Source of the DNA: Saccharofermentans sp.
GTDB lineage: Bacteria > Bacillota_A > Clostridia > Saccharofermentanales > Saccharofermentanaceae
Assembly (NCBI GenBank): GCA_024692105.1
Contig: JAILMZ010000106.1
Coordinates: 1-31,311, forward strand
DNA: 31,311 bases
Reading direction: 5' to 3'
Each line of letters opens with the position of its first letter. Positions within the stretch are counted from its first letter, which is position 1. The notes under the pieces are model-generated. The model ran no database searches and had not been told where the DNA came from. It saw only the letters and a program-made list of their open reading frames with translations. Positions 1-8,062 of the stretch are shown piece by piece. A program made the translations under genes and the position numbers.

Positions 1-854
1 ATGACCAGAACATAGCAGATATCTCTTAAGAGAATGACGAGATTGAATGTCCTGTCACGGATCAGCTCGAGATCGATAAGATTCTGATACTGATGCTCGG
101 TAATGACGTCGCCGGAAGTAACGATCCTGGTTCCCTTCTCAACGGTAACAGGATCACTCTTTACGGCAAGATAAGCGTTTTCAGCCTGATCGTTTGTGGC
201 TTTCTCGTCAAATACGGAATTAGGCTTGAGGATACCCTTGAATACGAGCTGCAATGCATCTGCGTATGTCGAATAAGAAGGGTTCGTCTCCTTGAAGGAA
301 TTGATCTGATTATCGATGGCTGCTTCAAGAACGGCCTCGTCGATATCATCAACCATTATAAGCTCGGTCATTGAGATCGCCTTGTCCCTGATATAGCTGT
401 AAGAAGAATCAGACATTGACATGAAGACGACCAGATCTTCGGCAGTTACTGAGGCACCAAATGTCTGGTAGAGATTGACTGAAAGCTGAGAAGCGGCTTC
501 ATCAGCAGATATGGGTGCCGGAGAACCGGGTGCGGTTACAACCATCTGGGATCTCTCCTGCTGCACCAGATCGAAGAAATCTACTACCCTGTCCACGTTC
601 TGTTCAGAGAGTTCTTCCGAACGGATGAATATGGCCGTAACGGAATTCCTGGCAATGACGGCTTTCTGTTCAGTCTCATATGTATCAACAAAAGTCCTGG
701 GAGCAAATATATCAGTCTGAGCAACCGAACCGGGCGTATAGTCATAACTCTCGGGCAAAGAACCTGAGAATACGACGATGATAACTATCACCACAGCAAG
801 GATAAGTGTAAGGATCCTGAGTACCGATGATCCCTTATGGGCAGGATTATTCAT
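1..854 (-). CDS. pgpH: PgpH/YqfF-type 7TM-HD phosphohydrolase, N-terminal part (cut by window edge)
   Basis: Reading the minus strand from an ATG at 854 gives 284 open codons running off the window. The visible part has a short cytoplasmic start, one membrane segment at about residues 12-31, then a long extracellular region ending in a segment like the 7TMR-HDED family: a 'TSGDVITEHQYQNL' stretch, followed by the start of a hydrophobic segment at the edge. The seven-helix bundle and HD catalytic domain, which in Listeria PgpH hydrolyses cyclic-di-AMP, would lie outside the window, so catalytic activity cannot be checked. It overlaps the end of phoH by 8 bases (ATGAATAA) and has GGAGG 11 bases upstream of the ATG. 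phoH followed by this gene is a classic Bacillota order, usually continued by ybeY. Family assignment is good; the c-di-AMP role is inferred from the family. Confidence 0.82.
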   Translation of the reverse strand, partial: MNNPAHKGSSVLRILTLILAVVIVIIVVFSGSLPESYDYTPGSVAQTDIFAPRTFVDTYETEQKAVIARNSVTAIFIRSEELSEQNVDRVVDFFDLVQQERSQMVVTAPGSPAPISADEAASQLSVNLYQTFGASVTAEDLVVFMSMSDSSYSYIRDKAISMTELIMVDDIDEAVLEAAIDNQINSFKETNPSYSTYADALQLVFKGILKPNSVFDEKATNDQAENAYLAVKSDPVTVEKGTRIVTSGDVITEHQYQNLIDLELIRDRTFNLVILLRDICYVLV

Positions 855-1806
855 GTTCAGTCTCACCTCCGGTCTTCTTATCGCGGGAGTTATATGCGTT
901 TACGATCCTTTGTACAAGGCTGTTACGCACAATGTCAGTATCAGAGAGATTAACAATGCTTATTCCTTCAACTTCTTCAAGAACATCAACGGCATCAGCA
1001 AGACCGCTCTTTACTCCTCTGGGAAGGTCGATCTGCGTATAATCGCCGCATACACAAGCCTTGCAATTAAGACCTATTCTGGTAAGGAACATCTTCATCT
1101 GCTCTGAAGTGGTATTCTGAGCCTCGTCAAGAAGTACGAAACAGTCATCCAGGTTCCTTCCTCGCATAAATGCCAAAGGAGAAACCTCTATCAGACCCTT
1201 CTCGTAGTATCTGTCAAAGAGTTCCTGTCCGAGAAGCACTTCAAGGGCATCGTAGATAGGTCTCATATACGGATTGACCTTCTCTTCGATATCGCCCGGC
1301 AAAAAGCCAAGCCTCTCTCCGGCTTCGATCGCTGGTCTTGTAAGGATGATCCTCGATACTTCCCTGTTCCTGAAAGCCTTTACGGCCATAGCAACACCGA
1401 GAAAAGTCTTACCGGTACCAGCGGGACCTGAACAAATAACGAGTTCAGACCTCTTAAGAGCATCGATATAGAACTGCTGTCCCAAAGTCTTAGCCTTAAC
1501 GGGACGGCCTGTAGGAGTCATGTAGAATACTTCATCACCAACACTGATGAATTCTTCGAGTTTTCCCGTGGAAGCCAGATAGATTACATAATCTACGAAT
1601 CTCGCATCGATGTCTTCCTTCTGCGCGAACATAACAAGAGCTTCAATGCATTCGCGGGCCCTGAGTCTCTTGAGACCATCTTCCCCGTCGATAACAACAC
1701 TGCTGCCGTCTACTTCCAAAGTAACGTCCAGTTTACGTGAAATCCTGTCAAAGTAATTTACTACAGCCAGATCTGCGCTGCTAAGATTATCGATCCTCTC
1801 GCTCAT
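847..1806 (-). CDS. phoH: PhoH-like ATPase
   Basis: Cytoplasmic P-loop ATPase of the PhoH family, 319 residues, the usual length. A Walker A motif GPAGTGKT is at residues 127-134 and a Walker B-like LLDEAQN follows near residue 225; the region before it has the small RNA-binding-like N-terminal part of this family. I chose ATG at 1806 because AAGGAG lies 5 bases upstream; an in-frame TTG at 1809 would leave only 2 bases to that site. The stop overlaps the start of pgpH by 8 bases, so the two are probably translationally coupled. In many Bacillota the phoH-pgpH-ybeY cluster is linked to rRNA processing and ribosome quality, but the precise reaction of PhoH is not settled. A good sigma-A-type promoter sits directly upstream (1834-1862), making phoH the likely first gene of its own unit. 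Confidence 0.93.
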   Translation of the reverse strand: MSERIDNLSSADLAVVNYFDRISRKLDVTLEVDGSSVVIDGEDGLKRLRARECIEALVMFAQKEDIDARFVDYVIYLASTGKLEEFISVGDEVFYMTPTGRPVKAKTLGQQFYIDALKRSELVICSGPAGTGKTFLGVAMAVKAFRNREVSRIILTRPAIEAGERLGFLPGDIEEKVNPYMRPIYDALEVLLGQELFDRYYEKGLIEVSPLAFMRGRNLDDCFVLLDEAQNTTSEQMKMFLTRIGLNCKACVCGDYTQIDLPRGVKSGLADAVDVLEEVEGISIVNLSDTDIVRNSLVQRIVNAYNSRDKKTGGETEHE

Positions 1807-1833
1807 CAAAGCTCCTTAATTAATAATAATAAA

Positions 1834-1862
1834 ATTATCAGATACTTGGCGCGAATCGTCAA
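1834..1862 (-). promoter_or_regulatory. Predicted sigma-A promoter of phoH
   Basis: On the minus strand TTGACG (1862-1857) and GATAAT (1839-1834) are separated by 17 bases, each with five of six consensus matches. It lies in the 58-base gap between rluD and phoH, with the phoH ATG 28 bases below the -10 element. No hairpin terminator is seen between rluD and this promoter, so phoH may also receive read-through. Confidence 0.6.
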
Positions 1863-1864
1863 TC

Positions 1865-2776
1865 TTAAATCTCATGAAGGTCTTTGAGCAGATTCTTATA
1901 ATAATCAGGCACATCGACCTCAAAATGCATCTGTTCACCCGTTCTGGGGTGCGTAAAAGTAATGGAACAGCTGTGAAGAGCCTGGCCCTCAAGCCCGAAT
2001 TTCTTGCGTTTGCCGGCATAAACCGGGTCTCCGCACACGGGATGGCCTATATAAGACATATGCACCCTGATCTGGTGAGTCCTTCCCGTCTCAAGCTTTA
2101 GCTTAAGATCCGTTGCCTCTGCATACCTCTGTATGACCTCGAAATGCGTAACGGAAGGCTTGCCTCCTGCTACGACTGCCATCTTCCTTCTGTCTTTGTC
2201 GGATCTGCCTATCGGGGCATTAACGGTGCCTTTATCGGGAGATACAACGCCGTATACGATTGCTCTGTATTCACGTACGATCTCGTGTCTTGATAGCATG
2301 TCAGCAAGTTTTATATGTGTATCGTTGTTCTTGCAGGCGATCATAAGTCCGGAAGTATCCTTGTCGATCCTGTGGACGATGCCGGGTCTTATGACGCCGT
2401 TTATATCGGATAATTCATCACCGCAATGAGACAGAAGCGCATTTACAAGGGTTCCGTCATGGTGTCCTGCAGCTGGATGCACTACCAGTCCCTGCGGCTT
2501 ATTGATGATTATCAGGTCGGAATCTTCATATACAATATCCAAAGGTATATCTTGAGCCACATTCTCAGTTGATACGGGTTCAGGGATATCAGCCTTGATA
2601 ACATCGCCTGCTTCAAGCTTTAAGCCGGATTTCTTGGCGACCTTGCCGTTAACTTCGACCTTGCCGTCTTTGATGAGCTGATTGAAGAAAGAACGCGAAT
2701 AATCCTCACAGTTGGATGATATGAATACATCCAGCCTCTCGCCTTCTTCTTTGCATGTAAGTATGAGCTCAGGCAT
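1865..2776 (-). CDS. rluD: RluA/RluD-family 23S rRNA pseudouridine synthase
   Basis: A 303-residue protein with an N-terminal S4 RNA-binding domain (residues about 14-60, starting RLDVFIS) and a pseudouridine synthase catalytic domain. The family motif HRIDKDTSG is at 135-143, with catalytic Asp138; a conserved GRTHQIRVH segment follows near 230. It isomerises uridine to pseudouridine in structured RNA, most likely helix 69 of 23S rRNA if truly RluD-like, although Bacillota often carry two or three such paralogues (YlyB, YjbO, YhcT) and the exact target cannot be told here. ATG at 2776 overlaps the lspA stop by 8 bases (ATGCCTGA). The lspA-rluD order is the same as lspA-ylyB in Bacillus, which supports an YlyB-type orthologue. 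The Shine-Dalgarno match is weak, so coupling to lspA translation is likely. Confidence 0.93.
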   Translation of the reverse strand: MPELILTCKEEGERLDVFISSNCEDYSRSFFNQLIKDGKVEVNGKVAKKSGLKLEAGDVIKADIPEPVSTENVAQDIPLDIVYEDSDLIIINKPQGLVVHPAAGHHDGTLVNALLSHCGDELSDINGVIRPGIVHRIDKDTSGLMIACKNNDTHIKLADMLSRHEIVREYRAIVYGVVSPDKGTVNAPIGRSDKDRRKMAVVAGGKPSVTHFEVIQRYAEATDLKLKLETGRTHQIRVHMSYIGHPVCGDPVYAGKRKKFGLEGQALHSCSITFTHPRTGEQMHFEVDVPDYYKNLLKDLHEI

Positions 2777-3314
2777 TCTTCTTGAAGATTCCTCTTATCG
2801 CATTCCAGAAATTATCAAATTCGTCTTTACCGAAGAATATAACGAATACAAACAAAAATGTGCCTACAACGGCGCAAATGTCCGCAAAATTAAAGATCGG
2901 GAATGTATATGTGCCGAAATCAAACCTCAGGTAATCGATAACATACTTGAGAGCAAACCTGTCAATAAGGTTTCCGTAAGCACCGGCAGATATCAGACAG
3001 AATGTCACGGAAAGAAGTTTCATCCTGTTCTGCACTGCCACAAACATAAGGAGCAGGATGATCGTTCCGATTACAAGCGATATACATGAGAGAACATAGA
3101 TGCCCCAAGTCTTATCTGCAAGGAAACTGAATGCGCTTCCCGTATTCACACAAAAGTAGATGGAGAAGAAATTGGGTATAACCACGATCTGATCGTACAG
3201 ATTCATCTTAAAGGAAACAGCCCTCTTGATGAACTGATCCGCTATAACAAGAAATATAGTCAGGAAAGCAAAGAAAAAGATCATTGCCACTGAACTTGAC
3301 TTTTTATCACTCAT
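2769..3314 (-). CDS. lspA: Lipoprotein signal peptidase (signal peptidase II)
   Basis: Integral membrane aspartyl protease that cleaves the signal peptide from diacylglyceryl-modified prolipoproteins. The 181-residue reading has four membrane segments (about 9-28, 68-94, 100-115, 140-162). Family signatures are NTGSAFSF (57-64), GAYGNLIDR with catalytic Asp118, and FNFAD with catalytic Asp145. Two starts are possible: ATG at 3314, giving an 8-base overlap with the ymdB stop (ATGAGTGA), or GTG at 3320, which sits 7 bases after an AGG. Neither has a strong ribosome binding site; I prefer the ATG because the same 8-base overlap occurs at the next junction. It lies between ymdB and rluD in a compact three-gene unit. 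Confidence 0.94.
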   Translation of the reverse strand: MSDKKSSSVAMIFFFAFLTIFLVIADQFIKRAVSFKMNLYDQIVVIPNFFSIYFCVNTGSAFSFLADKTWGIYVLSCISLVIGTIILLLMFVAVQNRMKLLSVTFCLISAGAYGNLIDRFALKYVIDYLRFDFGTYTFPIFNFADICAVVGTFLFVFVIFFGKDEFDNFWNAIRGIFKKNA

Positions 3315-4086
3315 ATTCACAAAAACGCCTGATGCTCAGGCATCTCCCCGTTTTATTCGTCTCAAAGATAATACCACAAATTATCGCAGGCCCATCCGCA
3401 GGTTCATATCTGCAAGGAAGCTTTTTTACCAATCTGACATAAGATGCATCGATCTTCATGCCCAGGACCGAATCATAAGCACCCGTCATTCCGGCATCAG
3501 TAATATATCCGGTGCCTTCAGGAAGGATCCTCTCATCAGCAGTCTGTATATGAGTGTGAGTGCCTGCAACACAAGTGACCTTACCATCGAGATAAAAACC
3601 CATAAGCTGCTTCTCGGAGGTAGCTTCAGCATGGAAATCCACAAATATCGAAGTGCATCCCCGGCCCTTAAGTGTCTCGACCAATTCATCGGCCTTGGAA
3701 AAAGGACTGTCCGGAACAGGCATCATCTCTATCTGCCCGAGAAGATTGATAACGCCGAGCTTCTCATCACCCTTCTCGAAAATAACATAATCACGGCCTC
3801 TCCACGGAGGTGTTACATTGGATGGTCTGACAACATTAGAATGGTCATCTATCTCGCTCAAGAATTTGGAGTTTGAGAAAGTATGATTGCCGAGCGTAAT
3901 AATATCAGCACCCGACTGATCCAACTCATAGATTATCTTTGAATTAACTCCCAGACCATGAGCACTGTTCTCAGCATTGATAATGCAACAGTCAATGTCA
4001 TTAGAACTAAGAATACCCGGCAGCAACGATCTTATCGCTCTTCTTCCGGCATTCCCGACGATATCGCCAATAAAACAGATCTTCAA
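3307..4086 (-). CDS. ymdB: YmdB-family metallophosphoesterase (TIGR00282)
   Basis: Calcineurin-like phosphoesterase of the YmdB family; in Bacillus YmdB hydrolyses cyclic nucleotides in vitro and affects biofilm and motility programmes. Metal-binding motifs appear in the expected order: GDIVGNAGR near the N-terminus, NAENSAHG, LGNHTF, VDFHAEATSEK and AGTHTHIQT. The open frame extends to a TTG at 4110, but the best start is TTG at 4086: GGCGGA precedes it by 7 bases and it gives MKICFIGDIVG, the usual family N-terminus, and 259 residues, close to the family norm. In Bacillus this gene neighbours rny; here it heads a unit with lspA and rluD, immediately downstream of the recX terminator. Confidence 0.9.
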   Translation of the reverse strand: MKICFIGDIVGNAGRRAIRSLLPGILSSNDIDCCIINAENSAHGLGVNSKIIYELDQSGADIITLGNHTFSNSKFLSEIDDHSNVVRPSNVTPPWRGRDYVIFEKGDEKLGVINLLGQIEMMPVPDSPFSKADELVETLKGRGCTSIFVDFHAEATSEKQLMGFYLDGKVTCVAGTHTHIQTADERILPEGTGYITDAGMTGAYDSVLGMKIDASYVRLVKKLPCRYEPADGPAIICGIIFETNKTGRCLSIRRFCEYE

Positions 4087-4127
4087 TTGATTTTCCGCCA
4101 ATCTAAGCAACTTTGCTGCATAAGAAG

Positions 4128-4155
4128 ATTATCATAATCCGAATAAGAATTCCAA
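4128..4155 (-). promoter_or_regulatory. Possible promoter of ymdB-lspA-rluD
   Basis: TTGGAA (4155-4150) and GATAAT (4133-4128) on the minus strand are 16 bases apart, with four and five consensus matches. It lies between the recX terminator hairpin and ymdB, where a new transcription unit would need to start. The -35 is only fair and overlaps the region just after the hairpin. Confidence 0.4.
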
Positions 4156-4162
4156 CATAACA

Positions 4163-4188
4163 ATACCGGCATTAAGTCATGCCGGTAT
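4163..4188 (-). terminator. Hairpin terminator after recX
   Basis: A perfect 10-base stem, ATACCGGCAT against ATGCCGGTAT, closes a 6-base loop 29 bases downstream of the recX stop. On the minus strand it is followed by a mixed T-rich stretch (TGTTATGTT) and not a clean run of T, so termination may be partial. It marks the end of recA-recX. Confidence 0.65.
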
Positions 4189-4216
4189 CGTCATATCCAT
4201 AGGAAAACACTGGTTA

Positions 4217-4669
4217 TCATTCATGATCGGTTACCCAGAGATCATATGCCTTACAGGAGATCTCCATTGAATAACCTCTAAGCTTTCCAAGCTTCAGGAA
4301 TTCTTCCTTTTCTACCCCCGAAGAAGTAAAGCTTGCATCAAAGAGCTTCTTACAGGTATCAAGATCAGCTTCGAGCGACTTGGAAATATCTTCTGCGACA
4401 ATCTCCTTGATGCCTGCCTGAAGAAGCCTGTTATAGATGTAATTCTTGCTCTCCTGCTTTTTACCTGTCCTCGCATTAATGACCTTGCGCGAAGCACGAT
4501 AGTCATCTATATAACCTCGCTGTTCAAGTTCAGCCACAGCAGCATAAGATATATCATCCGGGAAGCCCTTGGTCAGTAAGTAGGAAACGATCTTACCGGA
4601 TGAATATATCCCGGTGCCAATGTGGTTTATCGCGCAGGTAACTGCTGAAGAGACTGAAGAATCAGACAT
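4217..4669 (-). CDS. recX: RecX regulatory protein
   Basis: A 150-residue RecX-family protein, a small helical modulator that binds and restrains RecA filaments. It shows the expected tandem three-helix repeats, with features such as the [14 protein letters not shown] segment (about 48-61) and a following basic stretch; length matches the family. ATG at 4669 overlaps the recA stop by 8 bases (ATGTCTGA), with AGG 5 bases upstream of the ATG, so recX is co-transcribed and probably coupled to recA. It should therefore share the LexA control seen at the recA promoter. A hairpin terminator follows. Similarity alone is modest, as usual for RecX, but position after recA makes the assignment firm. 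Confidence 0.88.
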   Translation of the reverse strand: MSDSSVSSAVTCAINHIGTGIYSSGKIVSYLLTKGFPDDISYAAVAELEQRGYIDDYRASRKVINARTGKKQESKNYIYNRLLQAGIKEIVAEDISKSLEADLDTCKKLFDASFTSSGVEKEEFLKLGKLRGYSMEISCKAYDLWVTDHE

Positions 4670-5804
4670 CGATGCCTAAGATATCGTCATCGGAATCATC
4701 AGCGCTGCCGCTTGCTGATGCATTGTCAGCTGCGGCAACATCAGATCCCTGATCATCTGCATCATCGTCAGCAGGCATGTAAGATTCTCTGACTTTGGTC
4801 TCGATCTCGCTCATAACATCCGGATGCTCGATAAGGAACTGCTTGGCAGCATCTCTGCCCTGAGCAATCTTGCTTCCGTTATAAGAGAACCAGGAGCCGC
4901 TCTTGTCAACGATATTGTTCGTAACGGCAAGATCAAGTATGCATCCTTCATTAGAGATACCGTGACCGTATAGGATATCAAACTCTGCTTCCTTGAGCGG
5001 AGGAGCGACCTTGTTCTTAACGACTCTTACTCTGGTGTGGTTACCGATAACGTCAGTACCGTTCCTGAGAGTCTCTACCCTTCTGACATCAAGTCTTACG
5101 GAAGCATAGAACTTAAGTGCACGGCCGCCCGGAGTGGTCTCGGGGTTACCGAACATAACGCCGACCTTCTCACGGAGCTGGTTGATAAAGATACAGATAC
5201 AATTGGACTTTGAAACTACGGGAGCAAGCTTTCTTAAAGCCTGGCTCATGAGTCTTGCCTGAAGTCCTACATGGGAATCACCCATCTCACCGTCGATCTC
5301 AGCTTTGGGTACGAGAGCAGCAACTGAGTCGATTACTACTACATCGATGCATCCGCTCCTGACAAGTGTCTCGCAGATCTCAAGTGCCTGTTCGCCTGTA
5401 TCAGGCTGGGATAAAAGAAGATTATCAACATCAACGCCGATATTGCCTGCATATACTGCATCAAGGGCATGCTCAGCATCGATGAATGCACATGTGCCGC
5501 CCATCTTCTGGGCTTCAGCAACACAGTGAAGCGCTACTGTGGTCTTACCTGAAGATTCAGGTCCGTATATCTCGATGATCCTTCCTCTGGGAAGTCCGCC
5601 GATACCGAGAGCGATATCAAGGGTCAATGCACCTGTGGGTACTGTATCGATGTCAACCTGTGTGCGGTCGCCCATCCTCATGACTGCGCCCTGACCGAAC
5701 TGCTTCTCGATCTGAGCCATAGCATCTTCAAGAGCCTTCTTACGCGCGCTCTGATCCTGCACCTGGGCAACGGAACCCTTGCCGGCATTCTTACTCTTTG
5801 CCAT
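4662..5804 (-). CDS. recA: Recombinase RecA
   Basis: RecA DNA strand-exchange protein and LexA co-protease, 380 residues. Walker A GPESSGKT is at 81-88; the Walker B-like [10 protein letters not shown], the MSQALRKL segment and the L2-region [17 protein letters not shown] all follow in order. The C-terminal tail is long and very acidic, with Asp-rich and Ala/Ser-rich stretches after about residue 340, as in many Clostridia. The frame opens earlier (TTG at 5816), but ATG at 5804 is chosen because GGAGG lies 5 bases upstream and the protein then starts MAKSK. It has its own promoter with a LexA box in the leader. recX overlaps its stop. Unlike many Bacillota, the gene directly upstream is murJ, not cinA/pgsA, though a pncC gene is one further upstream. 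Confidence 0.98.
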   Translation of the reverse strand: MAKSKNAGKGSVAQVQDQSARKKALEDAMAQIEKQFGQGAVMRMGDRTQVDIDTVPTGALTLDIALGIGGLPRGRIIEIYGPESSGKTTVALHCVAEAQKMGGTCAFIDAEHALDAVYAGNIGVDVDNLLLSQPDTGEQALEICETLVRSGCIDVVVIDSVAALVPKAEIDGEMGDSHVGLQARLMSQALRKLAPVVSKSNCICIFINQLREKVGVMFGNPETTPGGRALKFYASVRLDVRRVETLRNGTDVIGNHTRVRVVKNKVAPPLKEAEFDILYGHGISNEGCILDLAVTNNIVDKSGSWFSYNGSKIAQGRDAAKQFLIEHPDVMSEIETKVRESYMPADDDADDQGSDVAAADNASASGSADDSDDDILGIDV

Positions 5805-5826
5805 AATTACCTCCAAAAACGAATAT

Positions 5827-5838
5827 GAACAATTGTTC
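5827..5838. promoter_or_regulatory. LexA (SOS) box in recA leader
   Basis: The 12-base perfect palindrome GAACAATTGTTC matches the Gram-positive LexA/DinR operator core GAAC-N4-GTTC. It sits 17 bases downstream of the recA -10 element and 22 bases upstream of the recA ATG, so LexA bound here would block initiation or early elongation. No other match to this core was noticed in the window by eye. Confidence 0.88.
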
Positions 5839-5854
5839 GATAATTTATGAATTC

Positions 5855-5883
5855 ATTGTATTGTTATGATACTACTTTGTCAA
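5855..5883 (-). promoter_or_regulatory. recA sigma-A promoter
   Basis: A perfect TTGACA (5883-5878), a 17-base spacer and TACAAT (5860-5855), five of six. Transcription would start near 5848, giving a leader of about 45 bases that contains the LexA box. Immediately upstream, A-runs at 5887-5892, 5899-5903 and 5909-5912 are spaced about one helical turn apart and could act as an UP element or bend. Confidence 0.82.
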
Positions 5884-5957
5884 TCGAAAAAATCCGACAA
5901 AAACCGACAAAATCGACATTTCGGAATATTAGTACCATTAAAGGTACAGCAAAGACA

Positions 5958-7571
5958 TTATTCGATCTCTTTGGCCTTCTTTTGAGCTCTGCCGCCGACT
6001 TTTGACCTAAGCTTATTGATCCAGAATGTGGCTTCATCCATCTTAAGTGCAAGGCCCATTCCGAAGTAAACCACCAGACATGCCGCTCCCTTTGCCGAGA
6101 TTATCGCAAGCTGCGTTATCTTACCGCCCTGGGCAGGCATCAGGTAATCAAACATCATTACTACAACAAATGCCACAACGGAGCAAGCAACACTCTTGGC
6201 GAGCATCGGGATCATCTTCTTCGGAGCAAGTTCTTTGTTCTGACAGTAGATTACTATCAGGAATACCATCTGCAGGAAATTCGTAAGAGAATAAGCTGCT
6301 GACAGAGACAAAGGACCAAGTCCTAATCTGATGAATGTCCAGCAGAAGACCGGATTAAGGATCATTCCTACGACAGCAGATGCAAAAGGCACCTTGGTCT
6401 TGCCTATTGCATAGAAAGCGTGGTTTACGATATGGATTACTGAAGCCGTAATGATAGCGGTAACAAAACCCTTGAGGAATACAGATGCCGTCTGGGCATT
6501 GTCGTTGGTATAACTTGAAGTCCACTGATATATGGCTTTAACTACATCAATACTCTCAAGCCAGATAAAGAGCGATGCCGGGATCATAATGAACATGGAT
6601 GTCTTAAGACTGCGCGAGAGCAGATCGGAAGCTTCCTTTTTCTTCTTGGCTTCATACAGACCTGCGAGTTCAGGCGTCATTACCGTGCTGATGGCAACCG
6701 TAAAGATTCCGTACGGTATCTGCCATATGGTAGATGCGTTACGGAAACCGTATATGCTTCCCGAATCAAACTGACCTGCGAAATAATTAAGTACTACCAC
6801 ATTGATCTGAACGATCGATGACGAGATAAGGATCGGTATGGCACGTCTGAACAATCTCTTGAATTCCTGATCATTGGGCTTGAAACAGAACTTGAACTGC
6901 TTCAGTTTGTCGAAGCCCATAAAGTATTGAAACAGGAAATAAATGATCGCAGATACGAGTATGCCGCCTGTTGTCATATAGAGCTTTTCCGGAGAACTTC
7001 CTGCAAATACGATCAGGGAAACCAGAACACAGATGTTATAGATCGTAGGACCGAATGAAGTAGCGGTAAATCTCTTATAAGAATTCATGATGCCTATGCA
7101 GAGCGCTGCAAGCATGATGAAGAAGATCTGCGGGAAGAGCAGTTTCGAGGCGTTGGAAGCAAGTTCCAGCGTGGTGGCGTCGATGCCGTTGTCCCCTCCC
7201 GATCTCAACGCATAAAGAGAATATATAGGTTTGGAGAAAATCGTACCTATAGTGCAGACGATGATCATTACGACGGAAATGACAGAGACAAAGATGCTTA
7301 CTGTCTTTATTCCGCGCTTTTCCTCGCCTACCGCGATAGCTCCTGACATGTAAGGTGCGACTGTCGAGAAGATGGCACCTCCTACAAGGAGGTTATAGAA
7401 CAGGTCCGGAATAGTAAAAGCCAGGGTAAAAGCATCCCTGTACAGGTTCTCGTCGAATTTTATGCCGACCAGGATATCTCTCAAGAATCCCGATCCTTTG
7501 GTAAATAAAAGACCGACCATAACGATGATCGTCGAGAACACCATATTTCCGGCTGTCTTCTTTTTACTCAT
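5958..7571 (-). CDS. murJ: Lipid II flippase MurJ (MviN family)
   Basis: A 537-residue polytopic membrane protein of the MOP superfamily with about 14 hydrophobic segments. The N-terminal third carries the MurJ hallmarks: GFLRDILVGIKFDEN and AFTLAFTIPDLFYNLLVGGA, then a STVAPYMS segment. It moves undecaprenyl-linked lipid II across the cytoplasmic membrane for peptidoglycan assembly. ATG at 7571 shares one base with the pncC stop (TAATG), so it is the last gene of the proC-rnhA-nudF-ftsK-pncC-murJ run. No convincing terminator follows it before the recA promoter, so some read-through into recA is possible. Its partner in carrier recycling, uppP, is elsewhere in the window. Bacillota often have several MviN-like proteins, so an alternative role in sporulation or polysaccharide export cannot be excluded. 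Confidence 0.92.
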   Translation of the reverse strand: MSKKKTAGNMVFSTIIVMVGLLFTKGSGFLRDILVGIKFDENLYRDAFTLAFTIPDLFYNLLVGGAIFSTVAPYMSGAIAVGEEKRGIKTVSIFVSVISVVMIIVCTIGTIFSKPIYSLYALRSGGDNGIDATTLELASNASKLLFPQIFFIMLAALCIGIMNSYKRFTATSFGPTIYNICVLVSLIVFAGSSPEKLYMTTGGILVSAIIYFLFQYFMGFDKLKQFKFCFKPNDQEFKRLFRRAIPILISSSIVQINVVVLNYFAGQFDSGSIYGFRNASTIWQIPYGIFTVAISTVMTPELAGLYEAKKKKEASDLLSRSLKTSMFIMIPASLFIWLESIDVVKAIYQWTSSYTNDNAQTASVFLKGFVTAIITASVIHIVNHAFYAIGKTKVPFASAVVGMILNPVFCWTFIRLGLGPLSLSAAYSLTNFLQMVFLIVIYCQNKELAPKKMIPMLAKSVACSVVAFVVVMMFDYLMPAQGGKITQLAIISAKGAACLVVYFGMGLALKMDEATFWINKLRSKVGGRAQKKAKEIE

Positions 7572-8062
7572 TACTCTTCAGCGCCTGCCATATCGATTAT
7601 CATTTTATAAGCTTCTTCAGCCGTCTTATGCCTGATCTCGTCGCGTGTTCCCTTAAGATCGAGCCTAACCGAAGATACATTGCCTCTGTTATAAAGTCCC
7701 ATAAACACGGTTCCTACAGGTTTTCCGGGCAGATCACCGCTTGGGCCTGCTATGCCGGTTACAGATACAGCGATATCTGCTTCAAGCATCTTAGCAGCAC
7801 CCAAAGCCATTTGTTCGGCACATTCGTAAGATACTTCAGTTTGTTCTTCTATGACAGACGGACTTACACCGAGAACATTTATCTTAACGTCATTAACATA
7901 AGAGACAACCGCGCCGTTAAAGACCGCGGATGCACCTGCAACATCAACTATACCGGATGAGATCATGCCGCCTGTCAGGCTCTCGGCAAAACAAAGTTTG
8001 AGATTATTCTTCTTGAGAATCGATACGGCTTGTGAAGCGAGTTCAGAATTAATATCAGTCAT
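7571..8062 (-). CDS. pncC: Stand-alone CinA C-terminal domain protein, nicotinamide-nucleotide amidase
   Basis: 163 residues corresponding only to the C-terminal domain of CinA. This family (PncC) deamidates nicotinamide mononucleotide to nicotinate mononucleotide in the pyridine nucleotide salvage cycle. Visible features are CFAESLTGG near residues 24-32, which holds the proposed nucleophile Ser28, and the SVTGIAGPSGDLPGKPVGTV segment around 99-118. The N-terminal MoaB-like domain of full CinA is absent, and there is no sign of a truncation scar. The ATG at 8062 overlaps the ftsK stop by 8 bases (ATGACTGA) and has GGGAG 6 bases upstream. Its stop overlaps murJ by one base. Biochemical role is inferred from the family. 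Confidence 0.9.
   Translation of the reverse strand: MTDINSELASQAVSILKKNNLKLCFAESLTGGMISSGIVDVAGASAVFNGAVVSYVNDVKINVLGVSPSVIEEQTEVSYECAEQMALGAAKMLEADIAVSVTGIAGPSGDLPGKPVGTVFMGLYNRGNVSSVRLDLKGTRDEIRHKTAEEAYKMIIDMAGAEE

Noticed and set aside
5932..5947. Small inverted repeat GTACC/GGTAC after murJ as a terminator
   Set aside because: Only a 5-base stem and no T-run; too weak to call.
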